Assembly: GCA_950295325.1 (NCBI GenBank)
Contig: OX485806.1
Location: forward strand, 11,344,001-11,408,000
DNA length: 64,000 nt
Direction of reading: 5' to 3'
From: Polytrichum commune
Taxonomy: Eukaryota; Streptophyta; Polytrichopsida; Polytrichales; Polytrichaceae
Shown here: piece after piece, positions 1 to 12,890 of the stretch
Layout of the letters: the number at the start of each line of letters is the position of its first letter
Numbering within the stretch: the stretch's first letter is position 1
Made by a program: the position numbers and the translations under genes
The notes under the pieces: generated by a model
Database searches by the model: none
What the model saw: only the letters and a program-made list of their open reading frames with translations
What the model was told of the DNA's origin: nothing

Positions 1-395
1 TACCTCAAAGAGATTTTTTCCCTTGTAATAACCAAAGCATTGTGCATCCTCTTCATCTACTTGGGGTGGCATTCATTATTCTTTAACATATGTTTGTTGG
101 TTAATGAATATAATAATGAAATATTTGTGCATAATGATGGGGATGCCTTTTCCAACAAGAGCATTTCCAAAAGGATTGTATAATGTGGATGACAATGCTT
201 TGCATAAGCAACATCTTTAAAAACACAAACTTCAATAAGTTGATATGAAAGTGAGTTGAGCATGAGACTTTGTGACGAAGTCATGTTTGAGTATTTTTCT
301 TTGTCGCCTTAAGCCATTACCATTAATGGGACCCACATTGGAGATGGATATTCAATTACTATCTATTTAAATTATATTTAAGAACTAATGATGAG

Positions 396-3300
396 TTGGG
401 TGTGTTCAAAGGCAAAATATTTTGGGTATGGGAAGGCAATCATAGTGTGAATGCTTGGAGATGTCATATTGACCGTTTCATCTCAATGACCCAAAATAAC
501 ATTACATGGTTGATTGCATATTCTTGGATTTGGGTGATTTTGTTGATATGTTGCTTGATGCTATGTGCGATATTATATGTGCATATTTTTAATCAATATT
601 TTTGTCATATATTGTTGTTAGAAATTTATGTCTTTTGTTTATACTATTATTTATGAACATCTTCTTTGTGTAGGTCCATAAAGAGTGACCACATCAAGAC
701 AAATTTGGTTCACAAGCTTCATATGATAAAAGTTTTGACACTCTTTAACACCAAGACTTTCATGAGCTTATACCCTCTGCACATTTTTTATATTTGTATC
801 AATAGGCAACATAAGAATATGTAGTATCCTTTTATTTTGGATATGTTTACCCAATTATTGTACAAGGTGAGTAACTTATATACTCTAGATCAAATTTGGT
901 TGGAGGTTTGTCCATTTAATCATAAGTACTCATTCATTTCATGTTCATTTTTAATACAATCTTGAATAATGGTGCAAAGGGAAATAACAACAACAACCAG
1001 AGAGGCATCCATAAAATACAAAGATAAAACTCCTTTGGCTTTGTGAAATGCATAGGGTATGTGGGCGGCAATGAAGAAAACTTCCAAAAAAACCATCAAA
1101 TATATAAAGAAGAATGAATTTGAGTAATGACTTGTTACAACACTTGCTCATGGTGAAGACTTTTTGAAAGAGTATTTATTCTCTTCATTCCTTTATATTA
1201 TTAAACATGAACAAAATGTCATGATGAATGCAATGCTAACAAATGTTTGTCCTATAGATCAACATGCATTTTAGACTCACTACAAAGTCTAATATGATGG
1301 TGGAGAAATTGCAAATGATTGCCAAACTCCAATTTAAGGCAAATTTAAAGTGCATTAGTTGCGTTGGTGGAATGTTAGTCACATGTCACAAGAGTCTCTT
1401 TGTTTTCTAGTCGGTGACGTCAAAGAGAATGTCCTAGAAACTTGGCTTCTGAAGGCCACTTTTTAAGCTTAGGTCTACTTCTATCCTTCGCAATATAGAA
1501 TTGTTTTTTATTTTTTATTTAACAAGTTGTGACTATTTGCTCTTTGTCTCATGGTTGGAACACGCAATAGTTACTCAATATGACAATATGGCTAAAATTG
1601 CCATGGGACCAATATCATTGAATGAGGATCTCCTCTTAGCATTGGATTACGTTGGAAAATGAAGAATTCAACTATGGACCAAAGGCTTTCATGCCATGTT
1701 TAGGGGTAGAACCCCATTCAATAATCATATTGCTATTATTTCGGTATAATGATTGTTGGTAACACCATAAAATTGAATACATTTAATACACTTGTGTGGA
1801 TTTCTTACAGTTTGTCAAGAGGAAGCTTGTCACTAATAATGTGATAACAATGAACTTTTCAACGTGAATTGCAGAAGGTGAATTGTGCATTTTCACTTGG
1901 ATACAATTGAGGACATGGTTTTCTGAGTGCCCACTAACTTTCATCATTTGGAGGAGATGAAAGAGTTAGCACATGCAAGAAATATGTTGATGACAATCAT
2001 GACATGGTTGATGCCACCTAGGTGCCAACAATGCCAATGGAGAAAGTTGTGAAGCACAAACATGGTTCTACATCGGTTGTCTCTCAAATACATGAGAAAC
2101 TTGAGTCCACCTTGCCTTTGGAGAGGCCATCCCATGACCCTTCCATAGTATATGCTTCCAATTTGACCGCTCATCTTATCTCTCAACAACATTCACAACA
2201 TGAAGCACAAAATCTTAGTGGAGGTAATAGGATTATTTCTTTATCTTCACTAGGTTCATAACAATTTTTTGTTATGTGGAAGAATACAATCATTGCAATA
2301 ATTTTGGATAGTGATGTTGATAAACACCCTCTCATGGTCGGCATGTTGGAGTCCTTGAAAAATGTAACATATGTATATTTATTTGAATGCATTATCATTG
2401 TACTATAATCCAAATCATAATGTAATCTAATATTGTGGGTGATGATTAATTGCAGATGTCTGCATGTGGTTGTAAGTTTCATGTTATAGTTGGAGACTTG
2501 CAGAAAGGGCTACATTTTCCCAATGTCTCCTCACCTTCCAACACCATCCCATAGTGAAATGCACACTCAACTTTCCACATTGAATTCTTTTTTTGAATTT
2601 GCTAATGTTCACCTTCATGAGGATGTTTGCATGTTTGTATTCCTCCCTAATGTGAAAGAAATCAAGCAAGATGTAATGACGTATGCGGAAACTTATGATG
2701 TTATTATTGCAAAGGGTTGGTGGAGCATTAACGAATTATTGTTATGCTCTGGAGTTGACAATACTCTTACGGTATGTGACAAGTCTTGTATTATACATTC
2801 TTCTTTATTCATATGTTTATGGTTGTTTAGTTCAAACTTATCATTTATGATGATTCATTCTAACGATATACTTGTTTTTGCAGACTTGTCAATTTTATAA
2901 TTTGCAAGATCATTGATTTATTATGTGTTTCGGAAGTGTGAAGGTGTGCCAATGTGGATGTGGGAGATGCCAACATATTCTTTAATCTAGCCAACTCACG
3001 GACTCAACTCATGAACAAAGAGGTCTCTTGGAGAGGTCATCAAGAGAAAGACTCAAAATCGCTGTAAGTTTTTATCGAGGCTTTACCTAATCTTGGAGAT
3101 GTGGTACTCGATGCCTATGCATCCACGTGTGATTGTAAACTTCAATGCCAATCATTTGTATTTGATTGCTCATTGTCTACTTGTTGCGTTAAATGGTTGA
3201 TTTTTGTGTTGTTTCCATGTGCTTCTATTCATGCATGTGAGAGAAGCGGTCATCACATTGTGGCCTTGGAGGGCGATTCGACCATATTTGATGCCATATT

Positions 3301-3730
3301 GTCTCCATTGTGTAAAGGGACTCCTCTCCTTACACAAGGAAGTGTACCTCACATTACATCCCTTGTGGACGAAGACGAACTTGTTCGGAAGGTTGCAAAG
3401 CATTCTCGCATTAGTAAGTAAGTTTGTTTGCCATTTGATGTATACCATGTTTATTTTGCATATGGCTACAATTCAAAGTATATTATATTTTTGTTTCATA
3501 TGAACATGATCATGGGCTAAATCCAATCACCTCCCAACTTGGATGTTGCATGTGATGATTTTGTATCAACCCCGCATCAACGAGGCGGGTCTAACACAAA
3601 ACATGATGGCCATGACATATCAAAAGCTCATAAATCTAGGTTCGAACAACGTGAAATTGGACCAAAAAGTGGCTTTGTCGCTAAATTTATAAAATTTCCA
3701 TTCAAGAGCATGAAAGTGATGCAAATTTAA
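396..3730 (+). pseudogene. Decayed ParB-like / methyltransferase-like gene remnant
   Basis: Several coding-like blocks in the same orientation look like exons of one broken gene. The block at 396-505 contains V-W-E-G-N-H followed by N-A-W, resembling the G-x-R/H box of ParB/sulfiredoxin-like nuclease domains. After a one-base frameshift near 500 it continues as H-Y-M-V-D-C-I-F-L-D. Blocks at 2022-2261 and 2490-2771 follow; the latter ends at a good intron (2772 gtatgt to 2883 tttgcag). At about 3080-3130 and 3225-3420 there is D-A-Y-A-S-T and then A-C-E-R-S-G-H-H-I-V-A-L-E, like motif I and the acidic loop of SAM-dependent methyltransferases. A hydrophilic tail lies at 3539-3730. At least two stops and one frameshift break the gene. 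ParB-methyltransferase fusions are typical of phages and plasmids; finding one in plant DNA suggests transfer or a transposon cargo. The family assignment is tentative. Confidence 0.4.
2772..2883 (+). other. Probable intron in the decayed gene
   Basis: The donor gtatgt follows an open coding-like block, and a T-rich stretch ending tttttgcag precedes the block that continues with T-C-Q-F-Y-N-L-Q. Removing these 112 bases keeps the reading frame until the next stop. This argues that the ancestor was a spliced plant nuclear gene rather than a recent bacterial insertion. Confidence 0.45.
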
Positions 3731-3964
3731 CCATTATTTAATAAACACAAATTACGATGCCCTTAATTACATATTATAAATAAAAATCCAAATGTTGAAG
3801 GAAAATATAATACATATAACATGTAGTATGTGTTTACACTACATTTGCAAGCATGTGACCATGTGACAAATTTTACTTTCAATTTATGCATGGGATGGCC
3901 TTCAAATGAGTTTCCAAGGCCCCACAATTTCAAGGTCATGGGTCTTGGGCCATAGTTTAAAGTG

Positions 3965-4235
3965 GCCCTACTATTCGCATTAGTTCATAACACTACACTA
4001 TTTATGATATTTAGTGTCATTGGCCTAGTAGTTTCATTTACCGTACTATGAAGCCTATGTGTAGGTTATAGTAATGACCAACAATTTGATTATTAGTGTA
4101 ACCTTGTGACGTTTGGCATTAGTTTGCTTACTACATTCACTATTGTATTTAGTGTCACCGATCCTATTTGTCTTGCTCAATATTCATTATAAACTACCCA
4201 TGTAGTGTCATTAACATTAAATGTAAACCTAACAT
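3965..4235 (+). repeat. Dispersed repeat with tttagtgtca motifs, copy 1
   Basis: This stretch is related to 12,607-12,890 in the same orientation: both share the series tttagtgtca / aggttatagtaatga-caacaattt / cttgtgac-tttggcat / gtttgcttact. The motif atttagtgt recurs through the window, so this is probably a decayed member of a MITE group. There is no coding potential. Confidence 0.45.
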
Positions 4236-4686
4236 TATTTGTCATTCATTGCAAAAATAAAAAATAAAAAATAAAAAATTGGCCATTATAGATTTACAAT
4301 GTTACAATGTCATGCTCTTGGTATGTGATTTTTCATCCAAATTTTAATCATCCTTGACAATATTTCATGACAAAAATGTTTGGATGCAAACCCTACCAAA
4401 AGTGGATGAACTATAAAGTAAGTTGGGATGACAGTAGTTGTAAAGTGGATCACAAGAAGTGTCAACATAAAACATAAAGCTAGATATTGATCCATTTGTG
4501 ACATTTGAAGATGACAATGTGAAATTTGAAGCCAGATGGAGTGGGTTCATGGATCTGAGTCTTTGTTGAAATTGAGTTGACCTTTGTATGGTGTCGATGT
4601 AGAAACTTATCATTGATTTGGTGAAGCAATGTCACCGGCCATATTAGTTGCTACTTTATAGATTACAAGAGCCTTTTTACTGGTTT

Positions 4687-4836
4687 ATGGTCACTAAAGT
4701 GTCTATTCTCGGCAAGGGAGAGTAGTTTTGTTCCAATCGTCCTTTGTCCGGTGGGCATTGGATCATTAACATTACAAATAAACACTTTATTCATGCTAGC
4801 CTTGAAAAAGGTCCGGAGTTTCTATCTATCTATCTT
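4687..4836 (+). repeat. Dispersed repeat ending in a GATA-like tract, copy 1
   Basis: The stretch from gggagagtag through ccggtgggcat and acactttattca to ggagtttctatctatctat matches 60,878-61,020 in inverted orientation at about 75-80 percent by eye. Shorter related pieces occur at 5,638-5,690 and 12,279-12,325. The inverted, roughly mirror-placed copy could belong to the big inverted duplication, but the extra pieces show it is also a dispersed repeat. Confidence 0.5.
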
Positions 4837-5820
4837 ACAAAGCCTCGTTTAACTGCAAAACATCATAATGCAACATATAACTCCTCTTTTGGCGGTGATG
4901 GACAAGCTTTGGTTTATGCTCGCTGTGAATATGGCTTCAACTTTCTTTCATTTCGGAGCCAATGTATATGAACATTGTGCTGGATAGTTAATTCGACCTT
5001 TGGTTTTCTTCCATCGATTGGAGAAATAATCTACTAGATGGGTTTCAATGGATAAGATACATGGGTGATATTTGGTTTGATTTTCATGTTCTCCAACTTC
5101 TACCAATTAGATTTACACAAAAGAACTCATGTTGCATTAGCAAATTTACGAAGAAACGTATGCAAAAATCGGTTAAAAAATCAGACCTTCCTTAATTCAG
5201 TTATGGTTATTAGAAGTGCATATTTGTTGATTTCTTAAGTGGATACAAAGGTCCTCCCAATTGTGTTCACTATTAAGTGTAGAGTAACTATAAATATTTG
5301 AAGAAGTAGTCCAATCTCCTTTAAATATGTGTTGTTATGATGTTTGCTCTTTGATCTTACCAAACCACATACCAATCACATCTAGGGGTCCAATTAAGAA
5401 AACGGCCACTTAAGACCCAACTACCTTATTGTTGTTCAATTTCACATGTCAATAATGCAGGTGTAGATTGGAAAATACAAGGAGCACATTGCTTCAAAAC
5501 ATGCTTCACAACAAATTTGTGCTTTGCTTCAAAACACAATGTTACGATTTAGTTTTTCAATTCTGCAATAAAATGGGTGTCGCCATTCATCATGTATCGA
5601 TATATTCATGTGCTAAACTCTATATGTACTCAACGAACAGACACTTCATTCACGTCGGTCGCCTCTGGGGATCGAAGTTTCTTCTCTGCACTCAACTCTA
5701 AATACTCTATAGAATTAGTAGGTAGGAAGGAGTGTGAATAAATATGGGTTATAACCCCTCCCCAGATGGACCACTAAGAAGACGACACGTCAGCAATACG
5801 AAAACCCTAGGAAGAATGTG

Positions 5821-5840
5821 AAACCCTAATCCCAAACCCT
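5821..5840 (+). promoter_or_regulatory. Telo-box pair in a possible leader, left arm
   Basis: The 20 bases aaaccctaatcccaaaccct contain a plant telo-box followed by a second ccctaat/aaaccct type motif. The same 20 bases occur in the right arm in reverse complement. Telo-boxes are common in promoters and leaders of plant translation and housekeeping genes. The downstream sequence in the two arms shares no reading frame, so the transcript, if any, is unidentified. Confidence 0.4.
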
Positions 5841-7209
5841 GGAGGGCGGCTCAACCTTCTACATAGTTCTCCTATCCAGTCTCACTTTCATGGCTCCTCA
5901 GTTCTCGCAGCGTCATAATCCGATGTTGATGTTGTTTATCGATCGGTCTCTGAACTTTTCTTCTTGGAGATCTCTTTGCACAACATCTACATCGGATTAT
6001 TCTTCTCAATAAGCAGTCTGGTTACTGATGTTTTGGATGCTATTGAGTTTGCGGTTAGTATGTTGCATCGCAATGTCATTGAACTTATGGAACAGTGATC
6101 TGCTCTGCACGCAACGTAGATTTCTTCATAAGCAGGTTGGTTCTCGGTTTGTTTTAATCACAATGAGCTTGTGACTGGGCAGTTACAGGGTTAGGGTTGG
6201 GCTGCGAACTGCTATGCAGGATGTACTGCGGTGTTGATTTGGAAACTTGTGAATTCTGCGGGTTGCTTACAGTGAGACGAGGAGTTGTTTGTACTGACCA
6301 CGTGATGGATATAAATCATTTAAATGTCTTCAAACTTTTCTGATCACTCAAAAGTGCCTCATGTTCTCGAGAGTTGCATACCGATTTGTCTGATCGGTTA
6401 CACCGTTATCGCATACTGTCAGTTTATGAAGCATGAAACATGCCCTGCTTTCAACGGTCGAGCATTGACCAAAGTTTTACGGACTGTGCTCAACAATCTT
6501 TTGTAAGCTAGAGAAATTCGTTCTACTGCACCATTAATGCTTGGTCTTGATTCATGAGAGATTTTAAATGTGCAGTTGTACAATTTGTTTTGAACAACAT
6601 ATGATTTCTTTTCAGTGCAATGTACCTAGCGAAGTTATTCAAATTTGTGTACTGTTGTTTTGACTGCTGTTTTTATTATCATGTTCCACTCGGACCACCA
6701 TATGTTATGGGTTTCTTTTACTGCATCACTGGTTAAGGCCTTGTGACGTATGTAATGGGGCTTGTTTTGGGTGTTTGAGAAGAGAAATACTTGAGATATC
6801 GTTTCAGTGCTTCTGGCTGGAAAAGCCTATGGGTGACTGATTGTTGCTCAAGGACATTCTAAGATATGAAATATGCTGATTAAATGTATGTGTATTTGAT
6901 GCTGAAGATTAGGTTTTTATGAAATGCGAGAAATTCAAACGAAAAGCCATGTCTGTATTTCCAGGTAGCTTGTCTACATCTGGTAATTCTCCGTGCAGGT
7001 TGTTTACACTCATTACAGAATGTCCCAGATTACAATGAGATGGAAACACAATAGTTCCCTTTTCGTAATCCATAATTGTTCAGCTCAAAAGCATGTGTAT
7101 CACCGAATACGAAGCAAGCAAATACTCTCTGGTTTCACCTGTCATGCATGTGGGGAGGAATGACATGCTAGCGAAATAACGTGCACTGTGAGGTTTATGA
7201 TCGCTTTTA

Positions 7210-7961
7210 CTAAGACCCCAATTCGACACCAATTGGAAGCTGGAGAGGTAGTTCGACATCCACTTCAGTAGCCATTGTTGCTACCCCAGAAAAATACGGA
7301 CATGCATATCTCGACACAAAGCATGACCTCATGCGAATCGGGAATCAGATTTTAACGAATCCCTCCCAGACACGCATACCGACTTGTGAAAAGTGTACAG
7401 AGAATTGCCTGGAAATCCCGCAATGTGTGTGACCTCTTCAGTAAAATATGAAAAATGCATAACAATCCGCCAGCCAACACTACAACCTGATATTGCATTT
7501 CCTCTGTCATGCCAATAGAGGAGTGCTATGCTTATGCAACAATGTGCACGGCTGAGCGTTACGATGAGTCTTACCAGCACCCTCATTGCCAGATAAGTAA
7601 GGGTGGATGTGGCAGTTCTAAACCCGCGTCGGTAACCAATTTTTGGTATTCTAGGTCTATTTTTCCCAGAAAAGTAAACACATGCATCATTTAAAGCGAA
7701 CCCATAAGCCTGTGCGATATGAGGGATTAGGTTCTCACTACAATTCCCCTCCCACACACACACACGGACTAATGAAATAATGTGCTTGGTAACGTCTGGA
7801 AAGTGAAGAAATTTGTTTAAAGAGAATGTTAACGTACCCTCGTGCCAAAATGAAGCATGGTTCACGTGAGCTGGCATTGCAGAGTAATCCGCCAGCCAAC
7901 TTTCAAGCCTGATATATTGTACACTACCCATAGCAAGGAAATTGCGGTGTTCAATTGGCAT
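7210..7961 (-). repeat. Two-unit repeat array, left arm
   Basis: Read on the minus strand, a unit containing gaa-gttggctggcggatta occurs near 7,885 and again near 7,465, about 430 bases apart, each followed by related sequence (gccccacatt-like, tgtttactttt, cagcattggt-like). The same unit occurs at 56,067 and 56,750, with further related sequence to about 57,400, in the right arm. A 210-codon open frame across 7329-7961 runs through these repeats. Its frame is not kept in the right arm, so I treat it as chance. Confidence 0.55.
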
Positions 7962-8369
7962 CCTGCCTCACGCGGTTAGTCCTCCTGTCACCTCCACCTG
8001 CACTTCTCAAGCCTCTGATTGGACCTCGCCAACTGACTTCCGGATTTAAACTGGGCATGTTGTCCACATGCCCACAAACGTCCAGTTGCCAGCTATGTCG
8101 ACATCTTCCTGCTCCCGCACTGGTCACCGGCGGCCGCTATCTACAGCAACCAGCTTTTGGCCACTTACAGTGAAATAGCTCACTAATAAGACATTCCTTC
8201 GTCGTAAATTGTAATTGATCAGAATGCATGGGGTTTAACTTGTAGCCAAGGGAGTCCCAGGGCTGCTCTGGGAAAGAAGATTGGCTGGGACGTTGGCGTG
8301 AGGGTTGAAATCACTTCAAGGAATCAAAGCACCTGTAGATGGGGTTTGTCCGATATGGACCTTTCAAGT

Positions 8370-8803
8370 GCATTTTTCAACAATGCCGTGGTTGGGCAGT
8401 GGGTGTGGGTTTGCGTATTCATTACATTGGTGATCATAATTTTAATGCACAGAGTTTGTTAGGTTGTCCCTGGGGAAGTTTATGGGGCTACTGTGCGAGC
8501 TTTCCATAGCGGCGATGATGGGCAATGTCAGGCAGCCCCCATCATGCTATCTTAGCATAAATTGGTGCAACCCGACACTTGTGTCTGCATTTTTCAACAA
8601 TGCCGTGGTTGGGCAGTGGGTGTGGGTTTGCGTATTCATTACATTGGTGATCATAATTTTAATGCACAGAGTTTGTTAGGTTGTCCCTGGGGAAGTTTAT
8701 GGGGCTACTGTGCGAGCTTTCCATAGCGGCGATGATGGGCAATGTCAGGCAGCCCCCATCATACTATCTTAGCATAAATTGGTGCAACCCGACACTTGTG
8801 TCT
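8370..8803 (+). repeat. 217-bp tandem duplication, two units
   Basis: Unit 1 is 8370-8586 and unit 2 is 8587-8803. I found one substitution between them (catgctatc versus catactatc). The right arm has only a single related copy near 55,540-55,780, so the duplication arose in the left arm after the arms separated and is very recent. Confidence 0.9.
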
Positions 8804-10383
8804 GCATTGAAGATTGGCTGGTGTAACGTAGTGTTGGATAGAATCGCTGAGCTGAGTCTAAAACGCAATGTTATGCTCATTGAGTTTTTGGTTTCGTGGC
8901 ATTCAGCAGATTTTGTCGCACATTGATCCTCCCATATACAAGCAATGCATCAACAGCGGAGCAGCTTGGAACAGTGGAAGGTGGTCACACGGGAGAATGT
9001 CTGCTTTCTCAAACTCAAAAGTGCTCTCCAACTTGCAATAACCTGTTTCAAATCTGTATCATCCATGGATCGCTTCGTGAGAGTGCCAGACGGCCGAAGA
9101 TCCTCACACGATCAAATTCAAGCATGAGGTGTATAAGGAGAATGCACCGACTGTGAGATCTATCTTTGCTGCGCTTTACTTTGCGCTGACCTAACCCCAA
9201 ATCGGCTATGGTGCATACCTATTCAAGCTTTCTTGCCGCGCAGATCCTGGAGCCAGGTCATCAGAACTGGCAAATTTGTGTGAGTACAGGTTAGGAATGT
9301 TAGCACGAAGGTTAAGTGCCACGACCTGCACATCGACACGATATAACATCAAGCAGTACGCAGGCCGGCCGGTGGGCCTGATATTTTGGAGATGACATCG
9401 TTATAAACTATGCATTTTCCTTCGATGGTCTGTTTGGAGACGTGGTTTTAGGCAGTTCCAACAGTGTTCCGTCACCTTCAATGATGACTGTTGATGAAGG
9501 AAGGATAGAGCTTTTGCTCAAAGTAATTAGTTAAAGCAAGCTGTTGAAATGGTTGCAACAGATGAGTGACTTCAACTGAAAGCAGCATCAGCCCAACGTA
9601 AAGAGTCAAGACTCCACACATAAGCTTGAGTCGTCACCAGAATGTTCTTCTGGTTGGTGATGACTGGACTAAACTTCACAGCTTAGTCGTTTAAACTTAA
9701 TATCCACCATGCTCATAACAACCTTCCCCTCATCCAGGATTGAGGTAGGCATGATGAGCTGTGCTGCTGGTCTTACCGTACTTTTGACAGTACTTTTTCG
9801 ACAGACTGCCGGTTGAAAACTCACATTGCTACGAATTGGACAACACAGCGGAGAGAGATGATGTCTCGACCAACACTAAACTGATGCTGTCACTCAGAAG
9901 TTTGTCACGCAGAACATGTGAATGAAACCTTTGACTCGTCTAAATGGGAAGAATCAGAATAAGTTCCAGTTTGTGCAGGCTCTAGCTCAGAGACAATTAT
10001 TGAATGGGCATATGCAGAGCATTCAGAATGGTGGGTGGCCACAGACATTTTAGTAATGTTTCTACTAACTGTTGGGCACTATCCCCCAAACAACCGTCTT
10101 TGCAGGCACTCATGTTCCTTCATTTCTTCTTCCTTTGTCCCGGATGATCACCCTAGAGGGTGTTCTACTCCATCTTTATTACTGCCTACTTGAGTTCCAC
10201 GTGGGATTTCAGCGGTCCTGGCCAAGGAAGGACTGCCACATGGAAGAACTTGAGGGGGAGGGGGGTCATTATTTTTGTGACTTGACGGAACAGGTAGATA
10301 AGCTTCGAGGGGTGGTCCAGTTGACCTATTCTACTTCAAATACTTCTTCATCTTTGCTTACTCGGACAATGAACGGAGAAACT

Positions 10384-10583
10384 GACCGCTAGTTACAGAT
10401 GAACCAGTTGAGTATGAGAAATAACCTGTTGAAGTTGAAGACTTCAGGATAGTTACCAATCAATTTAGAGGAATATGTGAGATACACCTCAAATTTTTAC
10501 AGAAAAAAACTGAAAGATGACAACATGTAATCGAAAACACTAGGATTTTGACTGATTATGCCCAACAGTCTCTCCAGACACTG
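10384..10583 (+). repeat. CCGGTT-type dispersed repeat, copy 1
   Basis: This copy shares gttacagatgaacc-gttgag, gagaaataac, aacatgtaa, aacactaggattttgactga and tatgccca with copies at 44,044, 47,540, 51,882 and 56,450. It is about 200 bases long and is the most eroded in its CCGGTT boxes. There is no coding potential. Confidence 0.75.
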
Positions 10584-10688
10584 TACTTGGGCTCTTGCTC
10601 CCGCAGTTTAGAAACTTCCCCTAAGCCAGATCTCCTGCCTTTCTGACCCCTAGAGGGCACTCTACTTTAGCTTTTACTACACTGATAA

Positions 10689-10888
10689 ATCCCAATTAGT
10701 GTGTGTTACTATTCAGAGTTCTGTAATGTTATAAATATTTGATGAGAATGTAATTTTTCCAAGCAAGTCATTTATGTTGTATAATGTCCAAACAACCTGT
10801 TGAATTTTCATTAGTAAAAAATTGAACTCTTGAGGAAGATGTTGCTGCACTGCATAACTTCAAATAGTAACACACACTGATTGGGATG
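10689..10888. mobile_element. MITE family F, copy 1
   Basis: The ends are atcccaattagtgtgtgtta and, in reverse complement, atcccaatcagtgtgtgtta, giving terminal inverted repeats of about 25 bases. The inside shares atgttgtataatgtccaaac with copies at 18,283, 44,336 and 47,743. It has no ORF and must depend on a transposase elsewhere. Confidence 0.75.
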
Positions 10889-12606
10889 ATCAGTGTAATG
10901 TTCTACAAGTAGTTTCCACGTCGAAATTAAGTGGTCTCAGTCAATGTAGGAGAGACACATGGTCAGAATAGTTAGATAACCCTCGCCAGTAACCCAGTGT
11001 TGTTGACCACCTTTCTACTTCAAATACTTCCTTCATCTGGCAATTGCTCTGTTGCTCCCACAGTTTCAAAAATTTCCCTAATCCATATCTTGCTCCATGC
11101 TGAGCTTTAGAAGCAAAATGCCATTTCTTAGGTGTCCCTGTATTTCATCACTGTGCCAAGTGAACAAGGTCCAAGTGAAGATTCTTTCCCACTCCTGAAG
11201 CGACCCCATAGGCCCTCCTCATTTGAACAACTCAACCTAAAATGGGAAGGATATTTCTAGCACATAATCAAATCTTATCATAATACTTGTTATTTGATAT
11301 TATGTTCTTAATTAGAAGCTTTTGCCCATATACCACTAAACTTATAAGTGTCCAATTAAGGAGAGGGAGCACATAACATCCACATACGGTTTGTTATATG
11401 TGCACCACCAAACACACTCCTCCACGATAAGAATCGTGATTCCTTATCATTGGTTCTCTTCCATTGGATGTTTTTACATTCTACTATAATGGTAGATTTG
11501 TAATCCATATGCATAGATATCTAACTCGCCTACACAAGATAAACATGCCTACTTTTGTTACTTCTCTTAATCATACATCAAGCTTTGAGTGGTGTATGGC
11601 TCCAGGAATGGATACCAAAAGATTTTCTTTTCTTTTCTTAAAGAGATTGAACCACAAGCTCAAAATATTGGGGTGGGGCTACACGATCGTTTAGTGAGCA
11701 TAAGAATCTTCCCTTTGATTATGAATTATATGTTCATATGAGAACAGTGACTACTGCCTCGATCTACTAAATGTCGTATCCTAGTTACATGTTTCGTATC
11801 TTAGGAGAAGTGGACTATTCGGGAAAAAAAAAAACCATTTAAGACCCATCTATGTTAGTGGACGAGAACCGGTGGTATCGAACCACGATTCCCGTAGTGT
11901 TCCTTCCTACTCAAAGGAGTAAATTGTGAGTAAGTTGAAAGGGAGTTTTGGCATCTTCTCATCCACCGGAGATTGATTCATGGATTGAATCACGAATCAA
12001 GGAGCCGTAGGAGGGATCGTGCATGGTGGAGTAGCTTAGATAGTGCTCCGGACCCATCTTGCTTTGATGGCCACGTGCCACTCAATGATGCACTTCCCAG
12101 GTCTCCTGCTGTGTGTAATCGACAAACCAATCATATATTGTATAGAAACTGTTAAATTGTCCTCCGGTTCAAGAAATAAATGGCACCCACCATGGCATGT
12201 TTTTAACATGAAGGTACTCGAGGCAACAAGGACAAGTAGTGCAATGTTTAGGGTATGGCCAAGGATGTCCTACAAACAAACACTTTATTCACTCCAGCCC
12301 CTCCCTAGAGAGACCGGAGTTCTTCTTCTTCTGTTTCGCACCTAGCTAGCTAGCATGCCAAGCATAACAGTTTCAGCGATAGATAGAAAGTGAAAAGAAG
12401 AATGAATTTGTGTATGTTTTGTTTTGTTGTGTCAAATGACTATGTATTGGAGTCCGTGATTCGAGAGCCTCCGCATCTTTTGAGGATTGGCCTTGCATGA
12501 CAACCACGTGTATAGGATGCGAGAAAGATATAAGTTGCTTCTATAGTGCAAGATTCATAGATACTTTGGCATTTTCTCAAGAAGGTCGTGGCGGTAAAGT
12601 GTGGGG

Positions 12607-12890
12607 AAGTGTACTGCACCATTTACAGTATTTAGTATCACATGCGTAATAGTGTCACTTTACCCTATTTTGAGGCACATGCTAGGTTACACTAATGATC
12701 AACAATTTCACCACGAGGGTCACTTCATGACACTTGGCGTTGAGGTGTGCTTACTAATATCTAGGCATGAGTATGTTCAAGAATATCTTCCTCTTGCATA
12801 CTAAAATGTAACACACGTGATACTTGCCATTAGTATGCTCAATGGTGTCTATTCCATGTAATATATCATCTCAAGTACCCCAGCGTCCCA
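12607..12890 (+). repeat. Dispersed repeat with tttagtgtca motifs, copy 2
   Basis: Related to 3,965-4,235 in the same orientation, with the shared order of aggttacactaatga-caacaattt and tcatgacacttggc blocks. It is probably a decayed non-autonomous transposon. Confidence 0.4.

Larger units (their letters stand above)
3741..5814. other. Intergenic, AT-rich, no gene seen
   Basis: I see no coding block with protein-like composition. The stretch holds two dispersed repeats (about 3965-4235 and 4687-4836). Near 3905-3957 a piece ending in ggccatagtttaaagtggcc resembles the end of the MITE families found at 42,755 and 44,394, so it may be a decayed MITE end. Confidence 0.5.
5815..10255 (+). repeat. 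Left outer arm of the large inverted duplication
   Basis: This arm matches 53,985-58,905 in reverse complement with many indels. Anchors read in both are the telo-box leader (5821 and 58,893), the stretch around cacgtgatggatataaatca (6300 and 58,400), ggagaagtt-type bases around cttgagatatcgtttcagtg (6790 and 57,965), the Mutually shared block around 9060-9380 (54,940-55,270), and cccaaacaaccgtctttgca (10,084 and 54,150). No reading frame is conserved between the arms, so any product is likely non-coding or dead. The arm ends near 10,255, where the right arm turns into unrelated sequence. Confidence 0.75.

Noticed and set aside
7329-7961. 210-codon minus-strand open frame as a gene
   Set aside because: It runs through two repeat units and the equivalent right-arm sequence does not keep the frame. 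The composition fits no family I know.
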